Shown here piece by piece: positions 33,787 through 43,229 of a DNA stretch of 64,000 nt (the stretch's first letter is position 1; every line of letters starts with the position of its first letter). Below the pieces are notes generated by a model, which worked only from the letters and a program-made list of their open reading frames with translations, searched no databases and was not told the origin of the DNA. A program made the position numbers and the translations under genes. Origin of the DNA: Sycon ciliatum. Lineage: Eukaryota > Porifera > Calcarea > Leucosolenida > Sycettidae. Location: assembly GCF_964019385.1 (NCBI RefSeq), contig NC_088653.1, positions 13,271,154-13,335,153 of the forward strand, read 5' to 3'.

Positions 33787-34527
33787 ATGGCTTCCCTATA
33801 CGAGCGACGAAAGAAGAAGAATTCCGCTCTTCCTGCTGACCCTCCTCGAGTTGGGCTCTCTTCGAAGCCAGTACCGGCTTAGCGTCGCTATGTATTACCT
33901 GCTCCTACCAAGCTCCACAAAGAAATTGTGGTGGATGGGTTTCAGGAGGACATGCAGCTGTCCTACAAGTTATCGGGTAAATCCTTCTACAAACCTGGAT
34001 ATAAGATGTACTTCCCTTCGGGAGCTCTGCCAGCCTGTGGTAGTATGGCAACAGCTCGAAAATATGCTCAAGGACAAATTTACATCGAACTGAACGAGTC
34101 CAATGAGTTCATCATTACGAACTTGATCAAGACTTGTCCATCGCTCCGTGACACTCTCCGAAGTGGACTTGTGGAGAAGATCAAGACCAACTCCTACACA
34201 TCACGTTTGTCCGATGGTCAATGTCGGGTGTACATCAACGGTGAAAACAAGCTAGTCCCGACCAGCTCGTTCGAGCTGGATGTGGAACAAGATGTACTCA
34301 TCTACCCCGGGGCAGTCTCCCTCGACTTTGACGAGCAAGTGATGAAGGTACGTCTTGCTGTTGCTCCAATCATCTGCATCAACGTGAAACCCAGATGTTT
34401 TCATCGTGCTCTGGACGCACACATGACACTTTCTATCACGGAACTGAAACAGCTGACTGAGAGCTTCACATCATTATGCAGTGTCGTCGTCCAACAAGAC
34501 GATCAGCTGGTAGAGACCTTCCAATAA
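33787..34527 (+). pseudogene. Unassigned 247-codon ORF with one internal TAG
   Basis: ATG at 33787 in a good context (AAGATGG) begins MASLYERRKKKNSALPADPP. One in-frame TAG lies at 33880-33882, then 214 open codons run to a stop at 34525-34527. The downstream part (SYKLSGKSFYKPGYKMYFPS; FELDVEQDVLIYPGAVSLDF) looks like a folded beta-rich protein. Upstream CCAAT/TATA elements support transcription. No family was recognised. It is either a gene with a single nonsense mutation, a leaky stop, or an ORF starting at the Met at 33928. Confidence 0.5.
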
Positions 34528-35859
34528 GTCTTTAATGAACTGCCTTCTTTACCACACAGCTGATCATTCATTCTCATTCTATCCTTTACTATCCTATACT
34601 ACTTTCTACGGCAATATCTCATGATACTCATTAAAAAAAGAAAAAAACTTCTAAAGAACAAGTATGAATGGTGTTGTGTCGAGTAGTACGTCCACGGAAG
34701 AGTGCTGCCTTGCCTCTTCGAACTCTAGTATCCCCACTGCTACTAGTGGAGAATGGGTTGCAGGATGTGAAAAGAATACAATAGGGAAAGATGAACCAGG
34801 GTGATCTCATGTGCACACCATCAAGGAATGCGTCATTCATGACAAGATCAATCATCTGCTAGTACGAGTTGCTGACCAAGTTCTTGCGACATATGCATAG
34901 GATGGAGGTGAATGCTCGGAGACTCGTCATGACATTGACCATTTGTTCGTTCGTGATTCGACATTGTTTCACGCGTGGACATCTGCTTACATGTTGCTAT
35001 GAAGAGACCTGACATTCTCAAGTATGCTGTGAGCTTTACTGTTGGCGATGGTGATCGTGAGCAAGCTGAACGACTTGAAAGTTGCATATGCGGCATAATA
35101 GAAGGTTTATGGAGTCATGATTCAAACGACATCGTTGCCCTGGAGATGGCTTTGGCATATTCAGTGACTCTATTGGACATGCTGGCACGGAGGATGAATG
35201 AAGGATAGGCCGACGTGCTGCCGCAACCGAAATATGCGTGCAGTAGTAAGTTTCCGCAAGAAGGATGTAGTAACTTTGGCAGTGATTCGTTTTACAATCC
35301 CAGAATGGTCTCTTGAAAGAACTTGGGAATACCCACAAGGTATTGTGTCTCCGACCACTGCAGAATGATCACTTTACTCTTTTCCAGGCGTGGCATTTAG
35401 AAGCACGGAGAGTAATGGAAGTGTCGCGAATTGGCACATCACAATCAGTGCTACAATAGGTACTGTTTAGAGCACTGAACTTGGTCTGATGTGTAAGTAT
35501 AGTAGAACACTGGTGTTATGTTATGACGTAATGTCGTAGAACTTTAGCTCTACTGTGTATGCACGCACGCATTTCTTTGAGAGTCTTCTCTGTCGTTTAC
35601 AGATGGTATCTTCTCAGTTTTTCTACTTCGTGTATATCAACCAATAAACTACTTGTCTCTTGTCCACTGAACCTAACATCTTCTCAGCCGAATTTGGTTG
35701 CTTCTAATGTTCCAATCTACCGCATGGAAGATGATGTGATGTGAGAAATGGAGGGTGAACACCTAGCATGAGCTAGAAGCAAACAGTTATGTTGACGTTG
35801 CATTGATGGCATAAGATAAAAAAGAAAATGAAAGTAAGCAGTCATACACATGCAACAAC
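34528..35859. other. Intronic; one small unassigned ORF
   Basis: A 77-codon plus-strand ORF at 34975-35208 (MDICLHVAMKRPDILKYAVS, regular helix-like composition) may belong to the cluster at 32.7-34.5 kb. Otherwise nothing was recognised. Confidence 0.35.
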
Positions 35860-36456
35860 AACGAGAGAGCTTGGAAGCTCAGGGCCCTGCACTATGCTTT
35901 CTTGCCTTGATGACCTAGACAAAAAAAGCATAGGGATGTTTTTTCCAAACATAACCTGGAATTCGAACCCGCACTATCGCCCTGCAAGCATCCCCCGATA
36001 CACTTCGCATACATACTAATTCTTCCAAGTTGCTTTACGTTATGATATTGCATTTCAAAGCCCTATTTGATTATTGTGGCCAGTCGTTTTAGAGTGTACG
36101 GTACGGGAAAAGTACGAGCGAGGGTAGTACGACACCGTCTACCGCCTTGATGACCTAGGCAAAAAAAAGCATGAGGATGTTATAAATTTATCAATTCTCC
36201 ATTTTTTTTAGGGACCACCTGGGATTCGACCCCGCATTATCGCCCTACATGCATTCCCCGATACACTTCGCATTCATACTCATTCTTCCAAGTTGCTTCA
36301 CGTTATGATCTTGCGTTTCAAAGCCCTATTTGAATGTTAGGGGCCAGCTGTATTTGATGGTACGGTACGGTACGGGACAGATACGGGATAGTGCGAGGCA
36401 TGACACAAACAAACACCAAACGAGAGAGCTTGGAAGCTCAGGGCCCTATGCTTTGC
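35860..36456 (-). repeat. Tandem ~280-bp repeat, tRNA/SINE-like box
   Basis: Two diverged copies (about 35862-36140 and 36145-36420) and a third partial head (36421-36456, GAGAGCTTGGAAGCTCAGGG). On the minus strand each has GCGGGTTCGAATTCCAGG or GCGGGGTCGAATCCCAGG, close to the tRNA T-arm/B box; each copy has about one mismatch. No complete tRNA cloverleaf was found (no matching 5' acceptor strand). A (GGTAC)n-like stretch follows each copy. Confidence 0.45.
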
Positions 36457-36458
36457 TT

Positions 36459-37151
36459 TTATGCTTTTTTTGCCTTGCTTATCGTACCTGTTATTAGAAC
36501 TGATGGAAATGTTTTTTTTTTCCGTTGATTGGCCACATCATTGTATAAGTGGCTGTATAGGTGGCTATACTGCTGGCGCGTCAAAGAGGACACCATAGCA
36601 TGATTTTTTTCCTCTACCATAGACCGCACAGTTTTCATGTGCGCAGCTGCAGTAGCATGACGCGAATCAGCACGATTAAGCCTCCTATGCTCATTTCTTG
36701 CATTTGTGTCGTCCGACATTTCCTGGGACCGGCGCTGACTCTGCTGATCACGGGCGTTCTGGACTCGACGGGATGTCTGTCCTGACGTTTCCTGTGACCG
36801 GCGCTGACTCTGCCGATCACGGGCGATCTGGCCTCGACGGGATGTCTGTCCTGACGTTTCCTGTGACCGGCGCGTACTTTGCCGATCAAGGGCGTTCTGG
36901 AGTCGACGGGATGTCTGTCCTGACTTTTCCTGTGACCGGCGCTGACTCTGCCGATCACGGGCGATCTGGAGTCGACGGGATGTTTGTTCTGACGTTTCCT
37001 GTGACCGGCGCTGACTCTGCCGATCACGGGCGTTCTGGACTCGACCGGATCTCTCTTTCGACGTTCCCTGTGACCGGCGCTGAGTTACCCGTTCACGCTT
37101 ATTTTGGAGACGACGGGATCTCTCTTCCCAAGTATGTTTTTGCTGACGCAT
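36459..37151 (-). CDS. STPR-repeat (23-residue repeat) protein
   Basis: 230 codons on the minus strand, ATG at 37151. Six consecutive 23-residue units of the type TSRRLQNARDRQSQRRSQET plus SGQ fill about residues 10-150; a seventh is degenerate. The length and pattern fit the STPR (one-score-and-three) repeat, a DNA-binding module described in silkworm FMBP-1 and also seen in some transposon-encoded proteins. The C-terminus (SSLTRQQYSHLYSHLYND, then Lys-rich) has no known domain. The protein is highly basic and likely nuclear. The frame is intact, and the gene lies antisense in intron 3 of the ankyrin gene. Direct repeats flank it (36371-36412 and 37357-37400), so it may be a gene or part of a mobile element. 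Confidence 0.65.
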   Translation of the reverse strand: MRQQKHTWEERSRRLQNKRERVTQRRSQGTSKERSGRVQNARDRQSQRRSQETSEQTSRRLQIARDRQSQRRSQEKSGQTSRRLQNALDRQSTRRSQETSGQTSRRGQIARDRQSQRRSQETSGQTSRRVQNARDQQSQRRSQEMSDDTNARNEHRRLNRADSRHATAAAHMKTVRSMVEEKNHAMVSSLTRQQYSHLYSHLYNDVANQRKKKTFPSVLITGTISKAKKA

Positions 37152-37356
37152 CCTATCACCTATTCGGCGTCTATTCTAATTTAATTTCTTGCTCGTCTCT
37201 CAATTTCTTTCCAAATCTCCGTCTACATCAGGGAGTTGTATACATAATACGACGAATATTGGTACCGTACGGGACAGATACGGAAGCCAGCAAATATTGT
37301 GGACAGCTGTTATGTACAATCCTGCAGAGCCTTTGTAGTCACAGATATGGGAAAGA

Positions 37357-37558
37357 TACGGGACAGATACGGGATAGCTCCAGGTGTGACACAAACACAC
37401 AAATAAACAAACACACAATTAAAGCTGTGTGGACCTTGGCTAGCGCCAGGCGTAACTGAAGTAACGCCTTCTGCATAGCTACGGGAATTAAAGCTGTGTG
37501 GACCCTGGCTAGCGCCAGACATTACTGATGTAACTTCTTTTGCATAGCTATGGGAATA
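37357..37558. repeat. Flanking direct repeat and 69-bp tandem duplication
   Basis: 37357-37400 (CGGGACAGATACGGGATAG, then GTGTGACACAAACA) repeats 36371-36412 on the other side of the STPR gene. Next, a 69-bp unit (AATTAAAGCTGTGTGGACC...CATAGCTA) occurs twice, at about 37421-37489 and 37490-37558. Confidence 0.75.
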
Positions 37559-37617
37559 ATTATTATTATGTTTGGTGTTGTTGTGTACTACCCGGTCTAC
37601 ACTGGTCAACAAGCAAC

Positions 37618-37905
37618 ACTCCCAGCTCACTCGACATTGGACTAGTTACTTGCTTTTGCACAAGAAGAACTAAAATTAAAAGAGGTAGAAAAAAGGAGAA
37701 AGGCTTGCGCACCAAGATAACACGGACAAAGTGGCGACCTATGTCATCGTGTGCACTCACAATAATACTGGAAAAAGGAAGAACGTCACGAACACAGCGC
37801 GAATTAATGATACAAAGCTCAACAAGAATTGATACGTAGTGATCGACAGTAAATATGTTCGTTATCAAGAAAGGAATAGTGAGAGAGAGAGAGAGAGAGA
37901 GATGA
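37618..37905. repeat. LTR-like repeat with (GA)n, copy 1
   Basis: About 285 bp shared with 48452-48740, from CACTCGACATTGGAC through TTGATACGTAGTGATC to a (GA)n tract (12 units here). It lies just 3' of a minus-strand gypsy integrase end, so it may be that element's LTR or 3' UTR. No TG...CA ends were fixed. Confidence 0.55.
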
Positions 37906-37963
37906 GATGGCGTCGACAGTTACTTGGTCAATCAATTACACCTCTCCCTTCAGACACCACTAC

Positions 37964-38245
37964 TCAGGAACAATATCTCATTGGGCGTCGACGGCTAGCT
38001 AGGGCACAGAGATCATAGAGTGGGACTCCGTCGTCAAATTCCAGGCCGACGGCCCCACAATCACTAGCGTCACTCTCGCTATCACTCACGGCAGGGCTCG
38101 GCTGAGCGCTGTGGACATCCGCAGTGTCCGGTAATACAGGAGCTGAGTCTGGCTTCATAAAGTCAATGTTGACCACTTTCTCTGCAACACTGACATGTCT
38201 GATCACAACGGTTGATGGTGGCACAATCTTTTCCACCTTCCAGGC
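37964..38245 (-). pseudogene. Gypsy pol C-terminal fragment
   Basis: Minus strand: WKVEKIVPPSTVVIRHVSVA, then VVNIDFMKPDSAPV and an acidic tail ending RRRPMRYCS. The layout matches the C-terminus of the intact gypsy at 53.2-57.7 kb (WKVTEILGPGSVRV ... VNIQLIKPA ... RPSRYID). Only the post-integrase tail is present. It abuts DIRS c upstream. Confidence 0.7.
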
Positions 38246-38299
38246 GCGTATGCAGGGTCACCTCTAGGGGGTTTCCGAAAGCTTCACATTAAACCCTTG

Positions 38300-39102
38300 T
38301 TTAAGGAGCCACAGGTAGCCCTTGGCGGATCATGCTCGCATGATGTCTGCCATAATCTTCAGATTTTGCCTGGAAATGATGCCCTGGCATAAATGGTGCT
38401 ACCACCACCTGATATCTTCCACAGCAGCAGAGTCCAGTACTATCTTGTAGTGGGGCTCTTGATACCTGGTGCACACCGACCAGAGCCCTCGAAGAAATGT
38501 GGGCCCTGGGACGACTACCCGTGCTGCAAAGGAGAGCTTCTCAAAAGTGACTCGATGCTGCGCTGAGAAATAGAGTTACGCTGGAGGGTGGCAGTAATCA
38601 GAGATCTGAGCTCAGTCAGTTTTTCGGATGGAAGCCTGGCTTGCTTGGAAACGCAGTCCAACTCTATTCCAAAAAATGTAAGACACTGAGAGGGGCCTCT
38701 ATCTTGTCTGGGGCTAGCGGTACGCCTAAAAGCATGATTGCGCTGAGCAAGATAGCCAGCTGGCGGTTAGCAACAAAAAGGCTAGAAATGGCATTCAGAA
38801 AGTCATTTTAGCTAAGTAATGTAAAAGATCACTTATGGAGAAATGATGCTTTATGATCCATTCAATAGCATCAGCAAAGGTGTTGAAAATGAAGGGACTA
38901 GAGCGCAAACCAAAAGGCAGCACTTGTTCGTAATAGTAATGGCCTTGCCAAAAAAACTCCAAGCAACAGGAAATCTTTGATGCGTACTGGGATCTGCCTG
39001 AAGGCGCTCTTGACATCCAGTTTTGACAGGTGAACTGGAGGGGGAAAGACATGATCATATTGATGTCATCATCAATAGTAACATATTGCATCAAAAATAT
39101 AT
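38300..39102 (-). pseudogene. DIRS retrotransposon c, RT 3' part
   Basis: Minus strand from 39102: MQYVTIDDDINMIMS, then WQGHYYYEQVLPFGLRSSPF and FNTFADAIEWIIKHH (about 38960-38820), DLLHYL where the catalytic Asp pair should follow (reads AKM, lost), then RT-end motif EKLSFAARVVVPGPTFLRGL (about 38530). Several frameshifts and stops. It continues the RT that is interrupted at 40356. Confidence 0.8.
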
Positions 39103-40351
39103 GAGCCCGGATCAGCGAAAACCATCGCTTGTGTTTGATATCAAGTTGATCAAAAAGTGACGTTGAAGCCGAGCGAAAGAAAAGTCGCGGACCTAACACT
39201 ACCCACCACCTTTCTGTCTTTCTTGTCACTAGTCTTTCTTTCCGCCTGACAAGCCCGTGTTTGTTTGTTTGTCAGTGACTAGCTAGCTAGGCGAGCCCCA
39301 GGCAAGTGAGGAGACACGGCTGGGAAACCCCACGTACCTGAGCTGGCTGGCGAATAAAAAAATAGGTACGATCGCGGGGCGCGAGCATCGCACGCGCATC
39401 GATCGTCGTTGACGCCAATCACGACACGACATTTTTTGGTGATGACTGGGATGGCGATTGCTCATCAAGGGAGTCAGGTGAAAGCCGCGGAGCTCCAGAG
39501 GACGACTCTCTCCTCCCGCAAAGCGACTCGGCGAGGCTGCAGACTTCGTGTAGAAGAAAGCAGCGCTGATGAGAATGACAACGACTCGAGTGGATATTGT
39601 TGAGCGATGAACGACTCCTTCACTAGTAAGTTTGTCGGATATCGACAGTGACGATGCAGAGCAAAGGCGTCTCGATTCACGACTGGAAGAGCAACGAGAG
39701 CTAGCGCCAGACAAGATCTGCTTCGTTGGCTTGGACACTGAGCATTGTTACTTGAAACATTTATTTGGTCCATGCAGCAGCTCCCAAAATAATTCAAAAA
39801 AATATGTTCCTGTAGGGTCAGGTAACCGTTGAATGTATCTGCACCTAGTACGTACCTCATGCTCATGAGCCTGTGTGCTAAGTAGTCACAGCTGCTGTGA
39901 TTGCACTCCGTGTGTGCAGATATGTTTCATGGAAGTGAAGGGCTTGGAGAGCATCAGTACTGAGCCTGGTGTGGATGCAATATCAGCCCCTGGAACTTGG
40001 CCATATGCCGTTAGCTGCGCAATAGTCAGTGAAGCCAATGATTTACTTGGACGAGCCAGTGTCTGAGTACACCCCCAAGGACTATAAAATTCCTCCTTGT
40101 TAGCCGGCTGAGTGATGGCAATGCCTAACAGGATCAGACACATACCAACGCTCATACTTGCATTCTACACAGAAATGCCACTTCCAACATTTGTACAGAG
40201 ATGTGGTGTACCGCATTTTTTGGTCACTTACGGTGCTGTGATTGATCTAAAATTTCTTGAGACTGGTTATCAGTGGTTGTGGATCAATTTGGAGCACAAA
40301 AATATTTTTCGAAAATTTTGCACATGTGATGGTTTTTGCTGATCCAGGCTC
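39103..40351. mobile_element. DNA transposon with GAGCC termini (TSD ATAT), related type
   Basis: The inverted ends GAGCCCGGATCAGCGAAAAC and (right, reversed) GAGCCTGGATCAGCAAAAAC continue for about 30 bp, flanked by ATAT at 39099-39102 and 40352-40355. It splits the RT of DIRS c. The length (1249 bp) is close to the two other GAGCC elements, but the inner TIR bases differ, so it is a sister family. The plus strand has acidic coding-like stretches (FGDDWDGDCSS; SDIDSDDAEQRRLDS). No transposase motif was recognised. Confidence 0.85.
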
Positions 40352-40355
40352 ATAT

Positions 40356-41249
40356 CAGTATGTATGCCATCATTGACACTCGTCCCGAAGCGGCTAGACA
40401 GGGGGTGGATCATGCGCATTTTGCCGTTTTTCTTTGGCACTGCACCAACACTCGAGTAATGCATGAACGAGAAAGGGGGTGAAGTTAAGGGCCCAGCAGT
40501 TTCCTTTCGACTACAGGAGGCAGGAAACTGGTCTGATATAAACTGAGCGTGTATAGCAGCGGAAGGGAGATTAGGAGAATTAACGTTAACAATACGATCA
40601 ATGGAAAAGCCATATCGAAGCTATGATGCAAGCCATGCAGAACATATCGTGAAAACTGTGGATCGTGGTGGGTAGATGGCCAGCAAGAAAAGCGGGTAAC
40701 ATACAAAGGTGAGCGGAATGTGGAAGCGTGGGGAGTAGTGGCTGAAGGCAAACTATCGGAGTTGCTGACCTTACTGAGAAGTGGTTCAGGATTTGGTCCC
40801 AGCCTTGGGGCACTGCTGGTGGGAATGGTTGCCACCGCATGTGTTGCAGACATGGAGGAAGCGGCAGGACGACTTGTGCTGACACTGGCTGGATTTAAGT
40901 TACGGCAGATGATTCGGCCGCTCTCAAAACGGGTGAGTGTCGACCCGTGCTGATACTGCTGGGGGCTTCTGTTCAGACGAAAAGGACACTGACTGGACGG
41001 AGGGTGCACAGTGTGGCGCACTGGACATGCTGGTCTAGCCTTACCCGTGGCGGATAGCTGCCTCAGTTTGTTGTCGATAATGTCAATACGCTTGCCTGGC
41101 TGGAGCGAGGCTGACAGCCGAAGTTGCTGGTCATAGCTGAGCCAAGCAGCTGGCAGATACTGGCGGTTAGCTTTGAGAATGAAGGACTGGTACACCAACA
41201 ATTCGTGGAGACAGTGTGGTGCGAGAGTACAGACAACCCCCGTGTACAA
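40356..41249 (-). pseudogene. DIRS retrotransposon c, gag and RT start
   Basis: Minus strand: gag core YQSFILKANRQYLPAAWLSY and GKRIDIIDNKLRQLSATGKA, CCCH region beginning RIICRNLN with the rest in another frame, then RT entry GAVPKKNGKMRMIHPLSSRF and SVNDGIHTD at the insertion point. Frameshifts occur within gag. Together with 38300-39102 this is one element of about 1.7 kb net; RNase H and tyrosine recombinase are absent. Confidence 0.8.
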
Positions 41250-41565
41250 GGTCCAGCCCTCTAGCCATGTTGCGATGTCGTGTACTCGCCGTTTGCAATC
41301 CGGAGAAGACTCTCACACAACAAACACAACTGCACTACACTGCAAAAACGGCACATGGATGAGAAACGTGCTTTGTACAGGGGTCTCGACTCACGTTTCG
41401 CGTGATTCCCACGTTCCGCATTTCGCGCCATTTTCGCCGCTCACCTTGGCAACAAGCATGTTTATGGCGTGTTTACGTGGTTTTCTACCTAGTCTGGACA
41501 GGCCCCTACGTAGCTGTTCGCTATCATTGCTTCTGCGATGGGCAGGTCTGAGGTCTGAGGTCTGT
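41250..41565. other. No gene recognised
   Basis: End of intron 3 before the GT tract. The motif GCGATGGGCAGGTCTGAG at about 41538 resembles the one preceding the GT tract at 16.05 kb. Confidence 0.4.
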
Positions 41566-41626
41566 GTGTGTGTGTGTGTTTGTGTTTACGTATGTGTTTA
41601 GGGATGTGTGTGTGTGTGTGCACGTG

Positions 41627-41659
<33 letters not shown>

Positions 41660-41690
41660 ATGAACATGTGTATGTATGGGGTATGTGTGT
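41566..41690. repeat. GT-rich microsatellite just upstream of exon D
   Basis: (GT)n with a pure run at about 41633-41658. The tract ends about 35 nt before exon D. The following intron end resembles that of exon C (GTGTGTACATG ... TGCTACTTCCAG). Confidence 0.95.
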
Positions 41691-41725
41691 ACATGTCTTG
41701 TCCTTAATTTTGCTGCTACTTCCAG

Positions 41726-41824
41726 AATGGTGACACACCATTACATTATGCAGCATATTATGGTCATGTTTCTGTAGTAGAATATCTTCTCACTTCTGGA
41801 CATTCGTTGGAACCAAAGAATAAT
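41726..41824 (+). CDS. Ankyrin-repeat gene, exon D (one 33-residue repeat)
   Basis: Acceptor TGCTGCTACTTCCAG, donor AAT|GTAAGT at 41825. Thirty-three codons, ph 0 to ph 0: NGDTPLHYAAYYGHVSVVEY then LLTSGHSLEPKNN. A canonical ankyrin repeat, about 60% identical to exon C. The gene must continue downstream, but no later exon was found before 64 kb. Confidence 0.9.
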
Positions 41825-41881
41825 GTAAGTCATAATTATTATTTAAATAACCGACGAGGAGACAACAGTCGTAAAATAGCA

Positions 41882-42349
41882 ATGAACAATATCAATTGTG
41901 CACTCATAACCATGTATAAACAATTAAAATGAAACAATTCCAGAACGTTTTCGTGTGACCATCATCAGTGGAACATCGTCACAGAGTAAGAATCACTAAA
42001 ACAACCAGTTATATAGCTACAGTAATATGAAAAGAAGCGTGAGAATGCAGCACAGCTAGCGGTTATGCATAACGCGTGTAGTGTGAACCTTTGCAGTTTA
42101 TCTGAGAATGGTACTGCTACCATTCTCAGATACACTGCAAAGGTTCACACTACACGCGTTATGCAAAACCGCTAGCTGTGCTGCATTCTCACGCTTCTTT
42201 TCATATTACTGTAGCTATATAACTGGTTGTTTTAGTGATTCTTACTCTGTGACGATGTTCCACTGATGATGGTCACACGAAAACGTTCTGGAATTGTTTT
42301 ATTTTAATTGTTTATACATGGTTATGAGTGCACAATTGATATTGTTCAT
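41882..42349. repeat. 468-bp near-perfect palindrome
   Basis: Arms 41882-42113 and 42118-42349 are inverted copies with only a few mismatches and a 4-nt loop (CTGC). As RNA this would be one hairpin of about 230 bp. It starts 57 bp after the exon D donor. The right arm contains CTGATGATGGTCACACGAAAACG, compared under findings with a hammerhead core. No clear target duplication; CATAATTATTATT occurs on both sides (41831 and 42347). Confidence 0.9.
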
Positions 42350-42679
42350 AATTATTATTATCTGTGATGCATTCTTGTTTGTATATGAGTAGAAAGAAGA
42401 ATTATGCAGGTGAATAAATTCAGTGGGTATTGACCATGCCTGTGGGTCTGTTTTACGCTAGAAATTCACAATTGGCAATTTTGTTACAAATTATGTCCAC
42501 AAAAGGTTTCGTGCGATTCAAATAATTATGCTATAATACTAAGTGGTAGCACAAACTTCAGGCTGTTCATGATCATTATGAAAATTAATGTTTTTTACGA
42601 GTAAACTTTCGTGCTTTCTCTTTATAAATGTGACTTCTCCCGTACTTTGTCTCTTTCCTCATCAACAAGGGGATATAGC
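42350..42679. other. No gene recognised
   Basis: AT-rich intronic or intergenic sequence. Confidence 0.4.
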
Positions 42680-42841
42680 GGCATGAGCAAACGAGAGCAA
42701 GAACAATGAATTATGGATATGCATGATGTATATTGGTCATGCATTTATCACCGTTGTTTTTAGCTACTCTACTTTGACCCGGTTTTATCACCTCATTGCT
42801 GTACATAATTCATTGTATTTGCTCTAGTTTGCTCTTGCTTG
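42680..42841. mobile_element. ~160-bp MITE
   Basis: The ends GAGCAAACGAGAGCAAG and (reversed) GAGCAAACTAGAGCAAA, both continuing to ACAATGAATTATG, form an inverted repeat of about 35 bp. TATAGC flanks both sides (42674-42679, 42842-42847). Confidence 0.7.
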
Positions 42842-43229
42842 TATAGCACCTGAGGAAAAGGTACAGAAGTTTACTCGCATAACCATTAGATTATTATGAA
42901 TGTTGTTGAAGAGCCTAAGGTTTGTCCTATCAACATAATGAGCAGTTGCCCTTTGCTTCATCAGCCTGGAAAACATTTGATGAGTTACTTGCGTCACATG
43001 AAACGTGCTCGTAATTCCAATGTTTTGAAGAGATCTGGTAAATAGTTCCACGTTGGCACTTCGAGAATCGCAGCATCTCGGCTTCATCCGGAAACCGTCT
43101 TGAGTGCTGGATCCCATGTGCCATTGTGTGATCTACAAGAACCCCCCGGTCGTGGAGAATGGCATGGCCGTGTGAATGAGCCCTGCACAAACCACTCTGG
43201 CTCAACTCATCCAACGGGTTGGCCATCGC
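42842..43229. other. No gene recognised
   Basis: Open frames occur on the minus strand but no family motif was seen. Confidence 0.4.

Noticed and set aside
35930-36300. Functional tRNA genes
   Set aside because: B-box-like motif present, but no matching acceptor stem or anticodon arm could be built.
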